A stretch of 64,000 nucleotides of DNA from JAAXGX01 sp965221595 (GTDB taxonomy: Bacteria > Acidobacteriota > Vicinamibacteria > Vicinamibacterales > UBA8438): positions 2,666,001 through 2,730,000 of the forward strand of contig OZ244900.1 in NCBI GenBank assembly GCA_965221595.1. The letters are read 5' to 3'. The notes beneath the pieces were generated by a model that made no database searches, had not been told where the DNA came from, and worked only from the letters and a program-made list of their open reading frames with translations. How positions within the stretch are numbered: position 1 is the stretch's first letter; every line of letters starts with the position of its first letter. This document shows positions 27,101 to 36,100 of this stretch, in pieces. The translations under genes were made by a program, and so were the position numbers.

Positions 27101-29682
27101 CCCGTGAACGTGAGCCCGGCCGGCAGAGCCTCCGCGATGCTGTAGCTCAGCGTCCCATTGCCGCCCGTCGCCTCAGGCAACGTCAGCGCCGTGATGGCTA
27201 CGTCCTTCGTGTACACCTGCGCCGCGATCGTGCTCGAACCGAAGCTCGGCGACGCGTCCGCCTCGACCGTGATCGACAGGGTCAACGTCGCCGTGTCCCC
27301 GTCGGCGTCCGTCACCGTGTACGTGTAGTCCGTCGCCGTCTGCACCGCCGTCGGCGTCCCCGACAGCTGCCGGCTCGACCCGGTGAACGTCAGACCAGCC
27401 GGCAGCGTCTCGACAATGCTGTAGGTCAGCGTCCCGTTGCCGCCCGTCGCTTCAGGAAGCGTCAGCGCCGTGATCGCCACGTCCTGTGTGTACACCTGCG
27501 CCGGTATCGTCGCGCTCCCGAAGCTCGGCGTCGCATCGGCTTCGACCGTGATCGACAGAGTCAGCGTCGCCGTGTCACCGTCTTCGTCGGTCACCGTGTA
27601 CGTGTAGTCAGTCGCCGTCTGCACCGCCGTGGGAGTCCCCGACAGCTGGCGGCTCGAAGCCGTGAACGTCAGACCGGCGGGCAGAGCCTCCGCGATGCTG
27701 TAGCTCAGCGTCCCGTTGCCGCCCGTCGCCTCAGGAAGAGTCAGCGCCGTAATCGCCACGTCCTGCGTGTACACCTGCGCCGCTATCGTGCTCGAACCGA
27801 AGCTCGGCGTCGCATCCGCCTCGACCGTGATCGAAAAAGTCAGCGTCGACGTGTCCCCGTCGGCGTCCGTCACCGTGTAGGTGTAGTCCGTAGCCGTCTG
27901 GACCGCCGTGGGAGTCCCCGACAACTGGCGGCTCGAACCCGTGAACGTGAGTCCGGCAGGCAACGCCTCGGCGATGCTGTAGCTCAGCGTCCCGTTGCCG
28001 CCCGTCGCCTCAGGAAGAGTCAGCGCCGTGATCGCCACGTCCTGCGTGTACACCTGCGCCGCTATCGTGCTCGAACCGAAGCTCGGCGTCGCATCCGCCT
28101 CGACCGTGATCGAAAAAGTCAGCGTCGACGTGTCCCCGTCGGCGTCCGTCACCGTGTAGGTGTAGTCCGTAGCCGTCTGGACCGCCGTGGGAGTCCCCGA
28201 CAACTGGCGGCTCGAACCCGTGAACGTGAGTCCGGTAGGCAACGCCTCGGCGATGCTGTAGCTCAGAGTCCCGTTGCCGCCCGTCGCCTCAGGAAGAGTC
28301 AGCGCCGTGATGGCTACGTCCTTCGTGTAGACCTGCGCGGCTATCGTGCTCGACCCGAAGCTCGGCGTCGCATCGGCTTCGACGGTGATCGACAGAGTCA
28401 GCGTCGCCGTGTCCCCGTCTTCGTCCGTCACCGTATAGGTGTAGTCCGTCGCCGTCTGCACCGCGGTCGGCGTCCCCGACAGCTGCCGGCTCGACCCGGT
28501 GAACGTCAGACCAGCCGGCAGCGTCTCGACAATGCTGTAGCTCAGCGTCCCGTTGCCACCCGTCGCCTCAGGAAGCGTCAGCGCCGTGATCGCCACGTCC
28601 TGCGTGTACACCTGCGCCGCTATCGTCTCGCTCCCGAAGCTCGGCGACGCATCGGCTTCGACCGTGATCGACAGAGTCAGCGTGGCCGTGTCCCCGTCGG
28701 CGTCCGTCACCGTATAGGTGTAGTCCGTCGCCGTCTGCACCGCCGTCGGCGTCCCCGCCAACTGCCGGCTCGACCCGGTGAACGTCAGACCCGCAGGCAG
28801 CGCCTCCGCGATGCTGTAGCTCAGTGTCCCGTTGCCACCCGTCGCCTCCGGCAACGTCAGCGCCGTAATCGCCACGCCCTCCGTGTACAACTGCGCGGCT
28901 ATCGTCTCGCTCCCGAAACTCGGCGTCGCGTCCGCCTCGACCGTGACCGTGAACGTATCGTCCACCGTGATGCCCTGACCGTCGTCCGCGGTCAGCGTCC
29001 CGGTTGCCGTGCCCGCAGTGACCCCCGCGACGGTCAGCGTCGTCCCGGACAGCGTTACCGTCGCCACAGCCGTGGCATCGGACGCAGCCGACAACGTCAG
29101 CGGGTCACCGTCGGCGTCGGTGAACACCGACGACACGTCCACGTCCACCGTCTCGCCCTGCACCACGTTCTGGTCTGGGACCGGGTTGGTCACCCCCGGC
29201 AGAATGTTCCTGCTGCGCCGCGTAAGGCTATCGCCGTACGGAGTCGTGTCCTCGCATGCACGGGAATAGACAGACACGCGGACATCGTACGCGACGTCGT
29301 CGAGCGCTACGCCGATCTCGCCCGTATTATGGCCGGTAGCGGATGGACCGATGGTGAAGGGTTTGGATGAAACCGAGGTCCCTAGGACTTCTACGATTTC
29401 ATAGGTTCCGCTGGTGGCATTGTTCGGATCGTCCGCAACGTAGGTCCTCCACGGCAGGTTCTGGCCACTCTTCTTGTAGTCGACGAACCAGCTCGTTATT
29501 TCGTCACAGGCCGAGTTGCCGAGGCTCCAGCTCCAGGTCAGGTGGACTTCCGTCAGGTTCGAGCCCTGCCCGATGCTGTCGATTGTCGGGCTGGGAGGCT
29601 GGGCCTGCGCCGATGCCGCCAGGCCCAGCATCGGAACCACCAGCAGGAACAGGAAAGGTCGATGGCGGTTCGTCGAGTTCAT
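21151..29682 (-). CDS. Giant secreted Ig/cadherin-repeat protein with autotransporter-like barrel (18 repeats)
   Basis: Encodes 2,843 aa. Layout: signal peptide (1-27, cleavage SAQAQ); FN3-like domain (about 30-155); Ig-like domain with DADGDPLTLSAASD (about 165-249); eighteen 93-aa repeats (250-1923); Gly-rich linker; PKD-like, cadherin-like, VCBS-like and Ig-like domains (about 1945-2320), each with Asp-rich motifs suggesting calcium binding; a Gly/Pro/Ile-rich spacer; and about 300 residues of alternating amphipathic strands starting at WQVWGQ. That last region resembles autotransporter beta-barrels. The end is unusual: some 30 Gly/Arg-rich residues follow the final strand instead of a terminal aromatic. 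Probable role: surface adhesin or matrix protein carrying its own outer-membrane anchor. It is a tandem paralogue of the next gene. ORFs on the opposite strand are shadows. Confidence 0.85.
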   Translation of the reverse strand: MNSTNRHRPFLFLLVVPMLGLAASAQAQPPSPTIDSIGQGSNLTEVHLTWSWSLGNSACDEITSWFVDYKKSGQNLPWRTYVADDPNNATSGTYEIVEVLGTSVSSKPFTIGPSATGHNTGEIGVALDDVAYDVRVSVYSRACEDTTPYGDSLTRRSRNILPGVTNPVPDQNVVQGETVDVDVSSVFTDADGDPLTLSAASDATAVATVTLSGTTLTVAGVTAGTATGTLTADDGQGITVDDTFTVTVEADATPSFGSETIAAQLYTEGVAITALTLPEATGGNGTLSYSIAEALPAGLTFTGSSRQLAGTPTAVQTATDYTYTVTDADGDTATLTLSITVEADASPSFGSETIAAQVYTQDVAITALTLPEATGGNGTLSYSIVETLPAGLTFTGSSRQLSGTPTAVQTATDYTYTVTDEDGDTATLTLSITVEADATPSFGSSTIAAQVYTKDVAITALTLPEATGGNGTLSYSIAEALPTGLTFTGSSRQLSGTPTAVQTATDYTYTVTDADGDTSTLTFSITVEADATPSFGSSTIAAQVYTQDVAITALTLPEATGGNGTLSYSIAEALPAGLTFTGSSRQLSGTPTAVQTATDYTYTVTDADGDTSTLTFSITVEADATPSFGSSTIAAQVYTQDVAITALTLPEATGGNGTLSYSIAEALPAGLTFTASSRQLSGTPTAVQTATDYTYTVTDEDGDTATLTLSITVEADATPSFGSATIPAQVYTQDVAITALTLPEATGGNGTLTYSIVETLPAGLTFTGSSRQLSGTPTAVQTATDYTYTVTDADGDTATLTLSITVEADASPSFGSSTIAAQVYTKDVAITALTLPEATGGNGTLSYSIAEALPAGLTFTGSSRQLSGTPTAVQTATDYTYTVTDEDGDTATLTLSITVEADASPNFGSSTVPAQVYTQDVAITALTLPQATGGNGTLSYSIAEALPAGLTFTGSSRQLSGTPTAVQTATDYTYTVTDEDGDTATLTLSITVEADATPNFGSSTVPVQVYTQDVAITALTLPEATGGNGTLSYSIVETLPAGLTFTESSRQLSGTPTAVQTATDYTYTVTDDDGDTATLTLSITVEADASPSFGSETIAAQVYTQDVAITALTLPEATGGNGTLTYSIEEALPAGLTFTGSSRQLAGTPTAVQTATDYTYTVTDEDGDTATLTLSITVEADASPSFGSATIAAQVYTKDVAITALTLPEATGGNGTLSYSIEEALPAGLTFTESSRQLSGTPTAVQTATDYTYTVTDDDGDTATLTLSITVEADASPSFGSETIAAQVYTQDVAITALTLPEATGGNGTLSYSIEESLPAGLTFTESSRQLSGTPTTVQTATDYTYTVTDDDGDTATLTLSITVEADASPDFGSETIAAQVYTQDVAITALTLPEATGGNGTLSYSIEEALPAGLTFTASSRQLSGTPTTVQTATDYTYTVTDADGDTATLTLSITVEADATPSFGSATIAAQVYTQDVAITALTLPEATGGNGTLSYSIEEALPAGLTFTESSRQLSGTPTTVQTATDYTYTVTDADGDTATLTLSITVEADASPSFGSSTIAAQVYTQDVAITALTLPEATGGNGTLSYSIEEALSAGLTFTESSRQLSGTPTAVQTATDYTYTVTDADGDTATLTLSITVEADASPDFGDATIAAQVYTKDVAITALTLPEATGGNGTLSYSIEEVLPAGLTFTASSRQLSGTPTTVQTATDYTYTVTDDDGDTATLTLSITVEADASPDFGSATIAAQVYTKDVAITALTLPEATGGNGTLSYSIAEALPAGLTFTASSRQLSGTPTAVQGATDYTYTVTDEDGDTATLTLSITVEDDALPSFGSATIAAQVYTQDVAITALTLPEASGGTGTLSYSIAEALPAGLTFTGSSRELSGTPTTVQTATDYTYTVTDTAGNTATLTFSIVVNTNTGSGGGPGGGGGGGPANRPPTVSLSCAGGCEVVAGGEIAVTAAGSDEDGDELSYAWSALQGSFVGAIDSLTVRWQAPSQPGRYLIRVELSDGQGGTVSAELTVVVIDPNSLPSFDPPSYSFELREGIAGPAELGTVLASDPEGEAVTYALAAGDAERFTVGERDGRVTYVGAGEDFQAEPNRFVLTVSARDADGQEARAEVVVTVTKVNEPPQAVDDEIRTEEDRAVVVDVLANDTDPDGDPLQVERVSAADHGTVRIAGTAVEYTPEANYHGSDRFTYVVSDGEGGTATATVEVTVLSVNDAPQAVGAIPAQTLDEGDASSELDLTPYFEDADGDALSFRAESSDTTVATVGVTGALLTLTPGGPGSAVVTVTAEDAGGSSVTQMFSVGVTSRLQRAALTDTLAGIARSHLASVRMTLGRRATASAADDRSQLTVMGRTVPLDRASASTALEQTASGWLVGLAGHGSVGADPYGLGIVSPGIIGPGAGPGTIGPGIAGLGPTAGGLGAAGLGASAAGGRQPGTAGLAGFGGGSQALLSGTELLLGFGGDEGAESGRRRWQVWGQSDMQTFAGAPSGVVGYDGSATTVWAGVDTRLSERWLTGVGVARSSGGANWRVGGSDGRLETTLTAVHPYVRWSDGTTSIWTMAGAGWGRAVNARSAGGVETSNLGLGLGLVEVRRALGALGGSGVQFGLRGDAAWARVETEAGAQTLDGLTAAVNQQRIGAEVSRALQFNGLTLAPFGEASLRRDGGAGQTGTGLELAFGVRAVGGIVRLDAQGRVLAVHSATGYRERGLGVSLSVGDQGGEGLSLSLAPRWGDAATGAESLWQDQVYGRYGFAGARDAWGLDSRAEYGMRLPGGGLLTWFGSLNRSYGDRRFLVGGRIGVNGEPRGRAAGAAAPAAGRSGGGETSDVRIQRN
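23914..28935 (-). repeat. Tandem array of 18 x 279 bp (93-aa He_PIG-like repeats)
   Basis: The span is exactly 5,022 bp = 18 x 279, so there is no net indel. Each unit carries the pattern AQVYT-x-VAITALTLPEATGG, LPAGLTFT, RQLSGTPT and YTYTVTDxDGDT. This matches the putative-Ig (He_PIG) and cadherin-like repeat families. Repeats 3 and 4 are almost identical in DNA (positions near 27789 and 28068), indicating a recent one-unit duplication. The last unit lacks DxDGDT. Confidence 0.95.
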
Positions 29683-30128
29683 GTTGTGACTGCTCGTCTA
29701 ATGGCAGCCCGGTTCGTCAGCTGTGCAAAACAGGGGGAAATCGTACGCGCGCCGTGGTGATGACGCGCCGCGGGTTGTCGATACCCTCTAACGGCCCGTT
29801 GTCAGATGCGTGCCCAGGTAGCCGAGCATGCCCGCGGCGTGCGTGGGGAGGGCCCGAGCGAGCCGGACGAAGAGCGTAAGCGCGGACCGACGAGCACGGC
29901 CACTTATCGAGCAACGCCGCCGTTGTGGGTGCCATAACCGGTTTGAGCAGCGTCATCAGACACCCTCCAGTTAGCTGGCCGATTGGGCCTGCGTGTCTAC
30001 CGGAGAAGTCTTGTCAAGCCCACGCAGGCCAATTACAGCTGTCCCGTCCCGGTCCACTCCTCTGAGCATTCATCGCCGAACACTCGACCTGGCACAGGCT
30101 TACACCGTGCCCGCGTGCGGAATTTGGG
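29683..30128 (-). promoter_or_regulatory. Conserved upstream region (copy A) of giant gene 1
   Basis: No gene is supported here. The whole stretch is homologous to 53509-53964, upstream of the second giant gene. Both contain a perfect TTGACA on the minus strand (here 30012-30017), about 330 nt before the ATG, but no good -10 at standard spacing. Short ORFs of about 80 codons in it are conserved only as part of the duplication and look non-coding. It probably contains the promoter and a long 5' leader. Positions 30129-30180 hold the duplication junction and the 3' flank of the next gene. Confidence 0.45.
30012..30017 (-). promoter_or_regulatory. TTGACA, -35-like element (copy A)
   Basis: A perfect sigma-70 -35 hexamer lies in the duplicated leader and is conserved in copy B (53843-53848). 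A shared TAGACA follows after only 12 nt, which is too close for a normal -10. Its function is therefore open. Confidence 0.3.
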
Positions 30129-30180
30129 CTGCCGTAGTCGAGTGACGCCGTCGAGTGACGCCGCTCGACGCCCGGCCGGC

Positions 30181-33100
30181 TCAGTTCCGCCGAATGCGAA
30201 CGTCAGAGGTCTCACCTCCACCTGACCGGCCCGGCGCCGGTGCAGCCGCGCCCGGCGCCCGGCCGCGCCGCGCCCCGCCGACCCCGATTCGTCCGCCGAC
30301 CAGGAAGCGGCGGTCGCCGTACGACCGATTGAGGCTGCCGAACCAGGTCAGCAGACCGCCGCCCGGCAGCCGCATCCCGTACTCCGCCCGCGAGTCGAGC
30401 CCCCACGCATCGCGCGCCCCGGCGAATCCATACCGGCCGTAGACCTGATCCTGCCACAGCGACTCGGCCCCCGTCGCCGCATCGCCCCAGCGCGGCGCCA
30501 GCGACAGTGACAGCCCCTCGCCGCCCTGGTCACCCACACTGAGGCTCACCCCCAGGCCCCGCTCCCGGTAGCCCGTCGCCGAGTGCACCGCCAGCACCCT
30601 GCCCTGCGCGTCCAGCCGCACGATGCCACCCACCGCACGCACACCGAACGCCAGCTCCAGACCCGTCCCGGTCTGGCCCGCGCCGCCGTCGCGTCGCAGG
30701 CTCGCCTCCCCGAACGGCGCGAGCGTGAGCCCGCCGACCTGCAACGCACGCGATACCTCCGCCCCGATCCGCTGCTGGTTGACCGCCGCCGTCAGGCCGT
30801 CGAGCGTCTGTGCGCCCGCTTCGGTCTCGACCCGCGCCCACGCAGCGTCGCCGCGCAACCCGAACTGCACACCGCTGCCGCCCAGCGCACCCAGCGCCCG
30901 GCGCACCTCCACCAGTCCCAGACCCAACCCCAGGTTGCTCGTCTCCACGCCGCCGGCCGACCTGGCGTTGACCGCTCGACCCCAGCCGGCACCGGCCATC
31001 GTCCATATCGACGTAGTTCCATCCGACCAACGCACGTAGGGATGGACCGCCGTCAGCGTGGTCTCCAGGCGCCCGTCGGACCCGCCGACCCGCCAGTTGG
31101 CGCCGCCACTGCTGCGCGCCACCCCCACGCCCGTCAGCCAGCGCTCGGACAGCCGCGTGTCCACACCCGCCCAGACTGTCGTCGCAGAGCCGTCATAACC
31201 AACCACCCCCGACGGCGCGCCGGCGAACGTCTGCCTGTCGGTCTGGCCCCACACCTGCCACCGGCGGCGCCCCGATTCCTCGCCTTCGTCCCCGCCGAAT
31301 CCCAGCAGCAGCTCCGTCCCGCTCAACAGCGCCTGCGACCCGCCGCCGAAGCCCGCCAGGCCCGCCGTGCCCGGCCGCCGGCCGCCGGCCGCTGACGCCC
31401 CCAGACCCGCGGCGCCCAGCCCGCCCGCGGCCGGACCCATACCCGCAATCCCCGGACCGATAGTCCCTGGGCCAGCCCCCGGACCGATAATCCCCGGACT
31501 GACAATCCCCAGGCCGTACGGGTCGGCGCCGACCGAGCCGTGGCCCGCCAGCCCCACGAGCCAGCCAGACGCCGTCTGCTCCAGCGCCGTGCTCGCACTC
31601 GCCCTGTCCAGCGGCACCGTGCGCCCCATCACAGTCAGCTGCGACCGGTCGTCCGCCGCACTCGCCGTCGCCCGCCGCCCCAGCGTCATCCGCACGCTCG
31701 CAAGATGTGAACGCGCGATGCCCGCCAGCGTGTCCGTCAGCGCCGCGCGCTGTAGGCGGCTCGTCACGCCCACCGAGAACATCTGCGTCACGCTCGACCC
31801 ACCCGCGTCCTCCGCGGTCACCGTCACCACCGCCGACCCCGGCCCACCCGGCGTCAGCGTCAGCAACGCCCCGGTCACCCCGACCGTCGCTACTGTTGTA
31901 TCGGACGATTCGGCACGGAACGACAGCGCATCGCCGTCAGCGTCCTCGAAATACGGCGTCAGGTCCAGCTCCGACGGGGCGTCCCCTTCGTCGAGCGTCT
32001 GAGCGGGGATCGCACCGACCGCCTGCGGCGCGTCGTTCACCGACAGCACGGTCACCTCGACCGTCGCCGTCGCCGTCCCACCCTCGCCGTCCGAGACGAC
32101 ATAGGTGAAGCGGTCGCTGCCGTGGTAGTTCGCCTCCGGCGTGTACTCCACCGCCGTGCCTGCAATCCGCACCGTGCCGTGGTCGGCCGCCGACACGCGC
32201 TCGACCTGCAGCGGATCCCCGTCCGGATCCGTGTCGTTCGCCAGCACGTCCACCACCACCGCCCGGTCTTCTTCGGTGCGGATCTCGTCGTCCACCGCCT
32301 GCGGCGGCTCGTTCACTTTGGTGACGGTCACCACGACCTCGGCGCGCGCCTCCTGGCCGTCGGCGTCACGCGCACTCACCGTCAGAACGAAACGGTTCGG
32401 CTCGGCCTGGAAGTCCTCGCCCGCACCCACATAAGTCACGCGACCGTCGCGCTCGCCCACCGTGAAGCGCTCCGCATCGCCGGCCGCGAGCGCATAGGTC
32501 ACAGCTTCGCCTTCGGGGTCCGACGCCAACACCGTGCCGAGTTCGGCCGGTCCGGCGATGCCCTCCCGCAGCTCGAACGAGTAGGACGGCGGATCGAACG
32601 ACGGCAAGCTGTTCGGGTCGATCACCACAACGGTCAGCTCCGCCGAAACCGTGCCGCCCTGCCCATCGGAGAGCTCCACGCGGATCAGATACCGGCCCGG
32701 CTGCGACGGCGCCTGCCAGCGGACTGTCAAACTGTCGACGGCGCCGACGAAGCTGCCCTGCAACGCACTCCACGCATAACTCAGTTCGTCGCCGTCCTCG
32801 TCCGATCCGGCAGCCATCACGGCGATCTCGCCACCCGCCACCACCTCGCACACCCCTGCGCACGAGAGCGACACCGTCGGCGGCCGGTTGGCCGACCCGC
32901 CGCCGCCACCACCGCCGGGGCCGCCGCCGCCGGGGCCGCCGCCGGAGCCCGTGCCCTCGTTCACCACAATCGAGAACGTCAGCACCACGCGGTCCCCGTC
33001 GTTGTCCGTCACCGTGTAGGTGTAGTTCGTCGTCCCCTGCACCGCCGTCGGCGTCCCCGCCAACTGCCGGCTCGACCCGGTGAACGTCAGGCCCGCCGGC

Positions 33101-36100
33101 AACGCCTCCTCGATGCTGTAGGTCAGCGTCCCGTTGCCGCCCGTCGCCTCAGGCAACGTCAGCGCCGTGATCGCCACGCCCTCCGTGTACACCTGCGACG
33201 GTATCGTCGCGCCCCCGAAGCTCGGCGACACGTTGGCCTCGACGGTGATCGACAGCGTCAGCGTCGCCGTGTCCCCGTCTTCGTCCGTCACCGTGTACGT
33301 GTAGTCCGTCGCCGTCTGGACCGTCGGCGGTGTCCCCGCCAGCTGCCGGTTCGACCCGGTGAACGTCAGACCCGCAGGCAGCGCCTCCGCGATGCTGTAG
33401 GTCAGCGTGCCGTTGCCGCCCGTCGCCTCAGGCAGCGTCAGCGCCGTAATGGCCTCGCCCACCGTGTACACCTGAGCCGGTATCGTCGCGCTCCCGAAGC
33501 TCGGCGTCGCGTTCGCCTCGACGGTGATCGACAGGGTCAGCGTCGCCGTGTCACCGTCGTCGTCCGTCACCGTGTACGTGTAGTCCGTCGCTGCCTGGAC
33601 CGTCGTCGGCGTCCCCGCCAGCTGCCGGCTCGACTCGGTGAACGTCAGACCCGCAGGCAACGCCTCCGCGATGCTGTAGCTCAGTGTCCCGTTGCCGCCC
33701 GTCGCCTCCGGCAACGTCAGCGCCGTGATCGCCACGCCCTCCGTGTACACCTGCGCAGGTATCGTGCTCGAACCGAAGTTCGGCGACGCGTCAGTCTCGA
33801 CCGTGATCGACAAGGTCAGCGTCGCCGTGTCTCCGTCTTGGTCCGTCACCGTGTACGTGTAGTCCGTCGCCGTCTGGACCGTTGTCGGCGTCCCCGACAG
33901 CTGCCGGCTCGACTCAGTGAACGCCAGACCGGCCGGCAACGCTTCTTCGATGCTGTAGCTCAGCGTCCCATTGCCACCAGTCGCCTCAGGCAACGTCAGC
34001 GCCGTGATGGCCACGTCCTGCGTATACACCTGCGCCGCTATCGTCGCGCTCCCGAAGTCGGGTGACGCGTCCGCTTCGACCGTGATCGACAGGGTCAACG
34101 TCGTCGTGTCCCCGTCGTCGTCGGTCACCGTGTACGTGTAGTCGGTCGCGGTCTGGACCGTTGTCGGCGTCCCCGACAGCTGCCGGCTCGACTCGGTGAA
34201 CGTCAGGCCCGCCGGCAACGCTTCTTCGATGCTGTAGCTCAGAGTCCCGTTGCCGCCCGTCGCCTCAGGCAACGTCAGCGCCGTGATCGCCACGTCCTTC
34301 GTATACACCTGCGCCGCTATCGTCGCGTCCCCGAAGTCGGGTGACGCGTCCGCCTCGACCGTAATCGACAGCGTCAGTGTGGCCGTATCCCCGTCATCGT
34401 CCGTCACCGTGTAGGTGTAGTCGGTCGCCGTCTGAACCGTCGTCGGCGTCCCCGACAGCTGCCGGCTCGACTCGGTGAACGTCAGACCATCCGGCAACGC
34501 CTCTTCGATGCTGTAGCTCAGCGTCCCGTTGCCGCCCGTCGCCTCAGGCAACGTCAGCGCCGTGATCGCTACGTCCTTCGTGTACACCTGCGCCGCTATC
34601 GTCTCGCTCCCGAAGTCGGGTGACGCGTCCGCCTCGACCGTGATCGACAGGGTCAGTGTGGCCGTGTCCCCGTCGGCGTCCGTCACCGTGTAGGTGTAGT
34701 CGGTCGCCGTCTGCACCGTCGTCGGCGTCCCCGTCAACTGGCGGCTCGACCCGGTGAACGTGAGCCCGGCCGGCAACGACTCTTCGATGCTGTAGCTCAG
34801 CGTCCCGTTGCCGCCCGTCGCCTCAGGCAACGTCAGCGCCGTGATCGCTACGTCCTTCGTGTACACCTGCGCCGCTATCGTCTCGCTCCCGAAGTCGGGT
34901 GACGCGTCCGCCTCGACCGTGATCGACAGGGTCAGTGTGGCCGTGTCCCCGTCGGCGTCCGTCACCGTGTAGGTGTAGTCGGTCGCCGTCCGCACCGTCG
35001 TCGGCGTCCCCGTCAACTGGCGGCTCGACCCGGTGAACGTGAGCCCGGCCGGCAACGACTCTTCGATGCTGTAGGTCAGCGTCCCGTTGCCGCCCGTCGC
35101 CTCAGGCAACGTCAGCGCCGTGATCGCTACGTCCTTCGTGTACACCTGCGCCGCTATCGTCTCGCTCCCGAAGTCGGGTGACGCGTCCGCCTCGACCGTG
35201 ATCGACAGGGTCAGTGTGGCCGTATCCCCGTCATCGTCCGTCACCGTGTAGGTGTAGTCGGTCGCCGTCTGCACCGTTGTCGGCGTCCCCGCCAGCTGCC
35301 GGCTCGACGCGGTGAACGTGAGCCCGGCCGGCAGAGCCTCCTCGATGCTGTAGCTCAGCGTCCCGTTGCCGCCCGTCGCCTCAGGCAACGTCAACGCCGT
35401 GATCGCCACGTCCTTCGTATACACCTGCGCCGCTATCGTCTCGCTCCCGAAGTCGGGTGACGCGTCGGCTTCGACCGTGATCGACAGGGTCAGTGTGGCC
35501 GTATCCCCGTCATCGTCCGTCACCGTGTAGGTGTAGTCGGTCGCCGTCTGGACCGTTGTCGGCGTCCCCGCCAACTGGCGGCTCGACGCGGTGAACGTGA
35601 GCCCGGCCGGCAGAGCCTCCTCGATGCTGTAGCTCAGCGTCCCGTTGCCGCCCGTCGCCTCAGGCAACGTCAGCGCCGTGATCGCCACGTCCTTCGTATA
35701 CACCTGCGCCGCTATCGTCTCGCTCCCGAAGTCGGGTGACGCGTCGGCTTCGACCGTGATCGACAGGGTCAACGTCGCCGTGTCCCCGTCGTCGTCGGTC
35801 ACCGTGTAGGTGTAGTCGGTCGCGGTCTGGACCGTCGTCGGTGTCCCCGACAGCTGCCGGGTCGAAGCCGTGAAAGTCAGACCGGCCGGCAACACCTCCT
35901 CGATGCTGTAGCTCAGAGTCCCGTTGCCACCCGTCGCCTCCGGCAACGTCAGTGCCGTGATCGCCACGTCCTTCGTATACACCTGCGCCGCTATCGTCGC
36001 GCTCCCGAAGCTCGGCGTCGCATCGGCTTCGACCGTGATCGACAAGGACAGCGTCGCCGTGTCGCCGTCTTCGTCCGTCACCGTGTACGTGTAGTCGGTC

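Noticed and set aside
26893..29370. An 825-codon plus-strand frame through the smaller array
   Set aside because: The same antisense shadow effect: Arg-rich and without coding features.
29717..29956. Small minus-strand protein of about 80 codons upstream of giant gene 1 (and its copy at 53524-53790)
   Set aside because: The two copies resemble each other only as expected from the DNA duplication. They have no ribosome site, and their composition is typical of GC-rich shadow frames.
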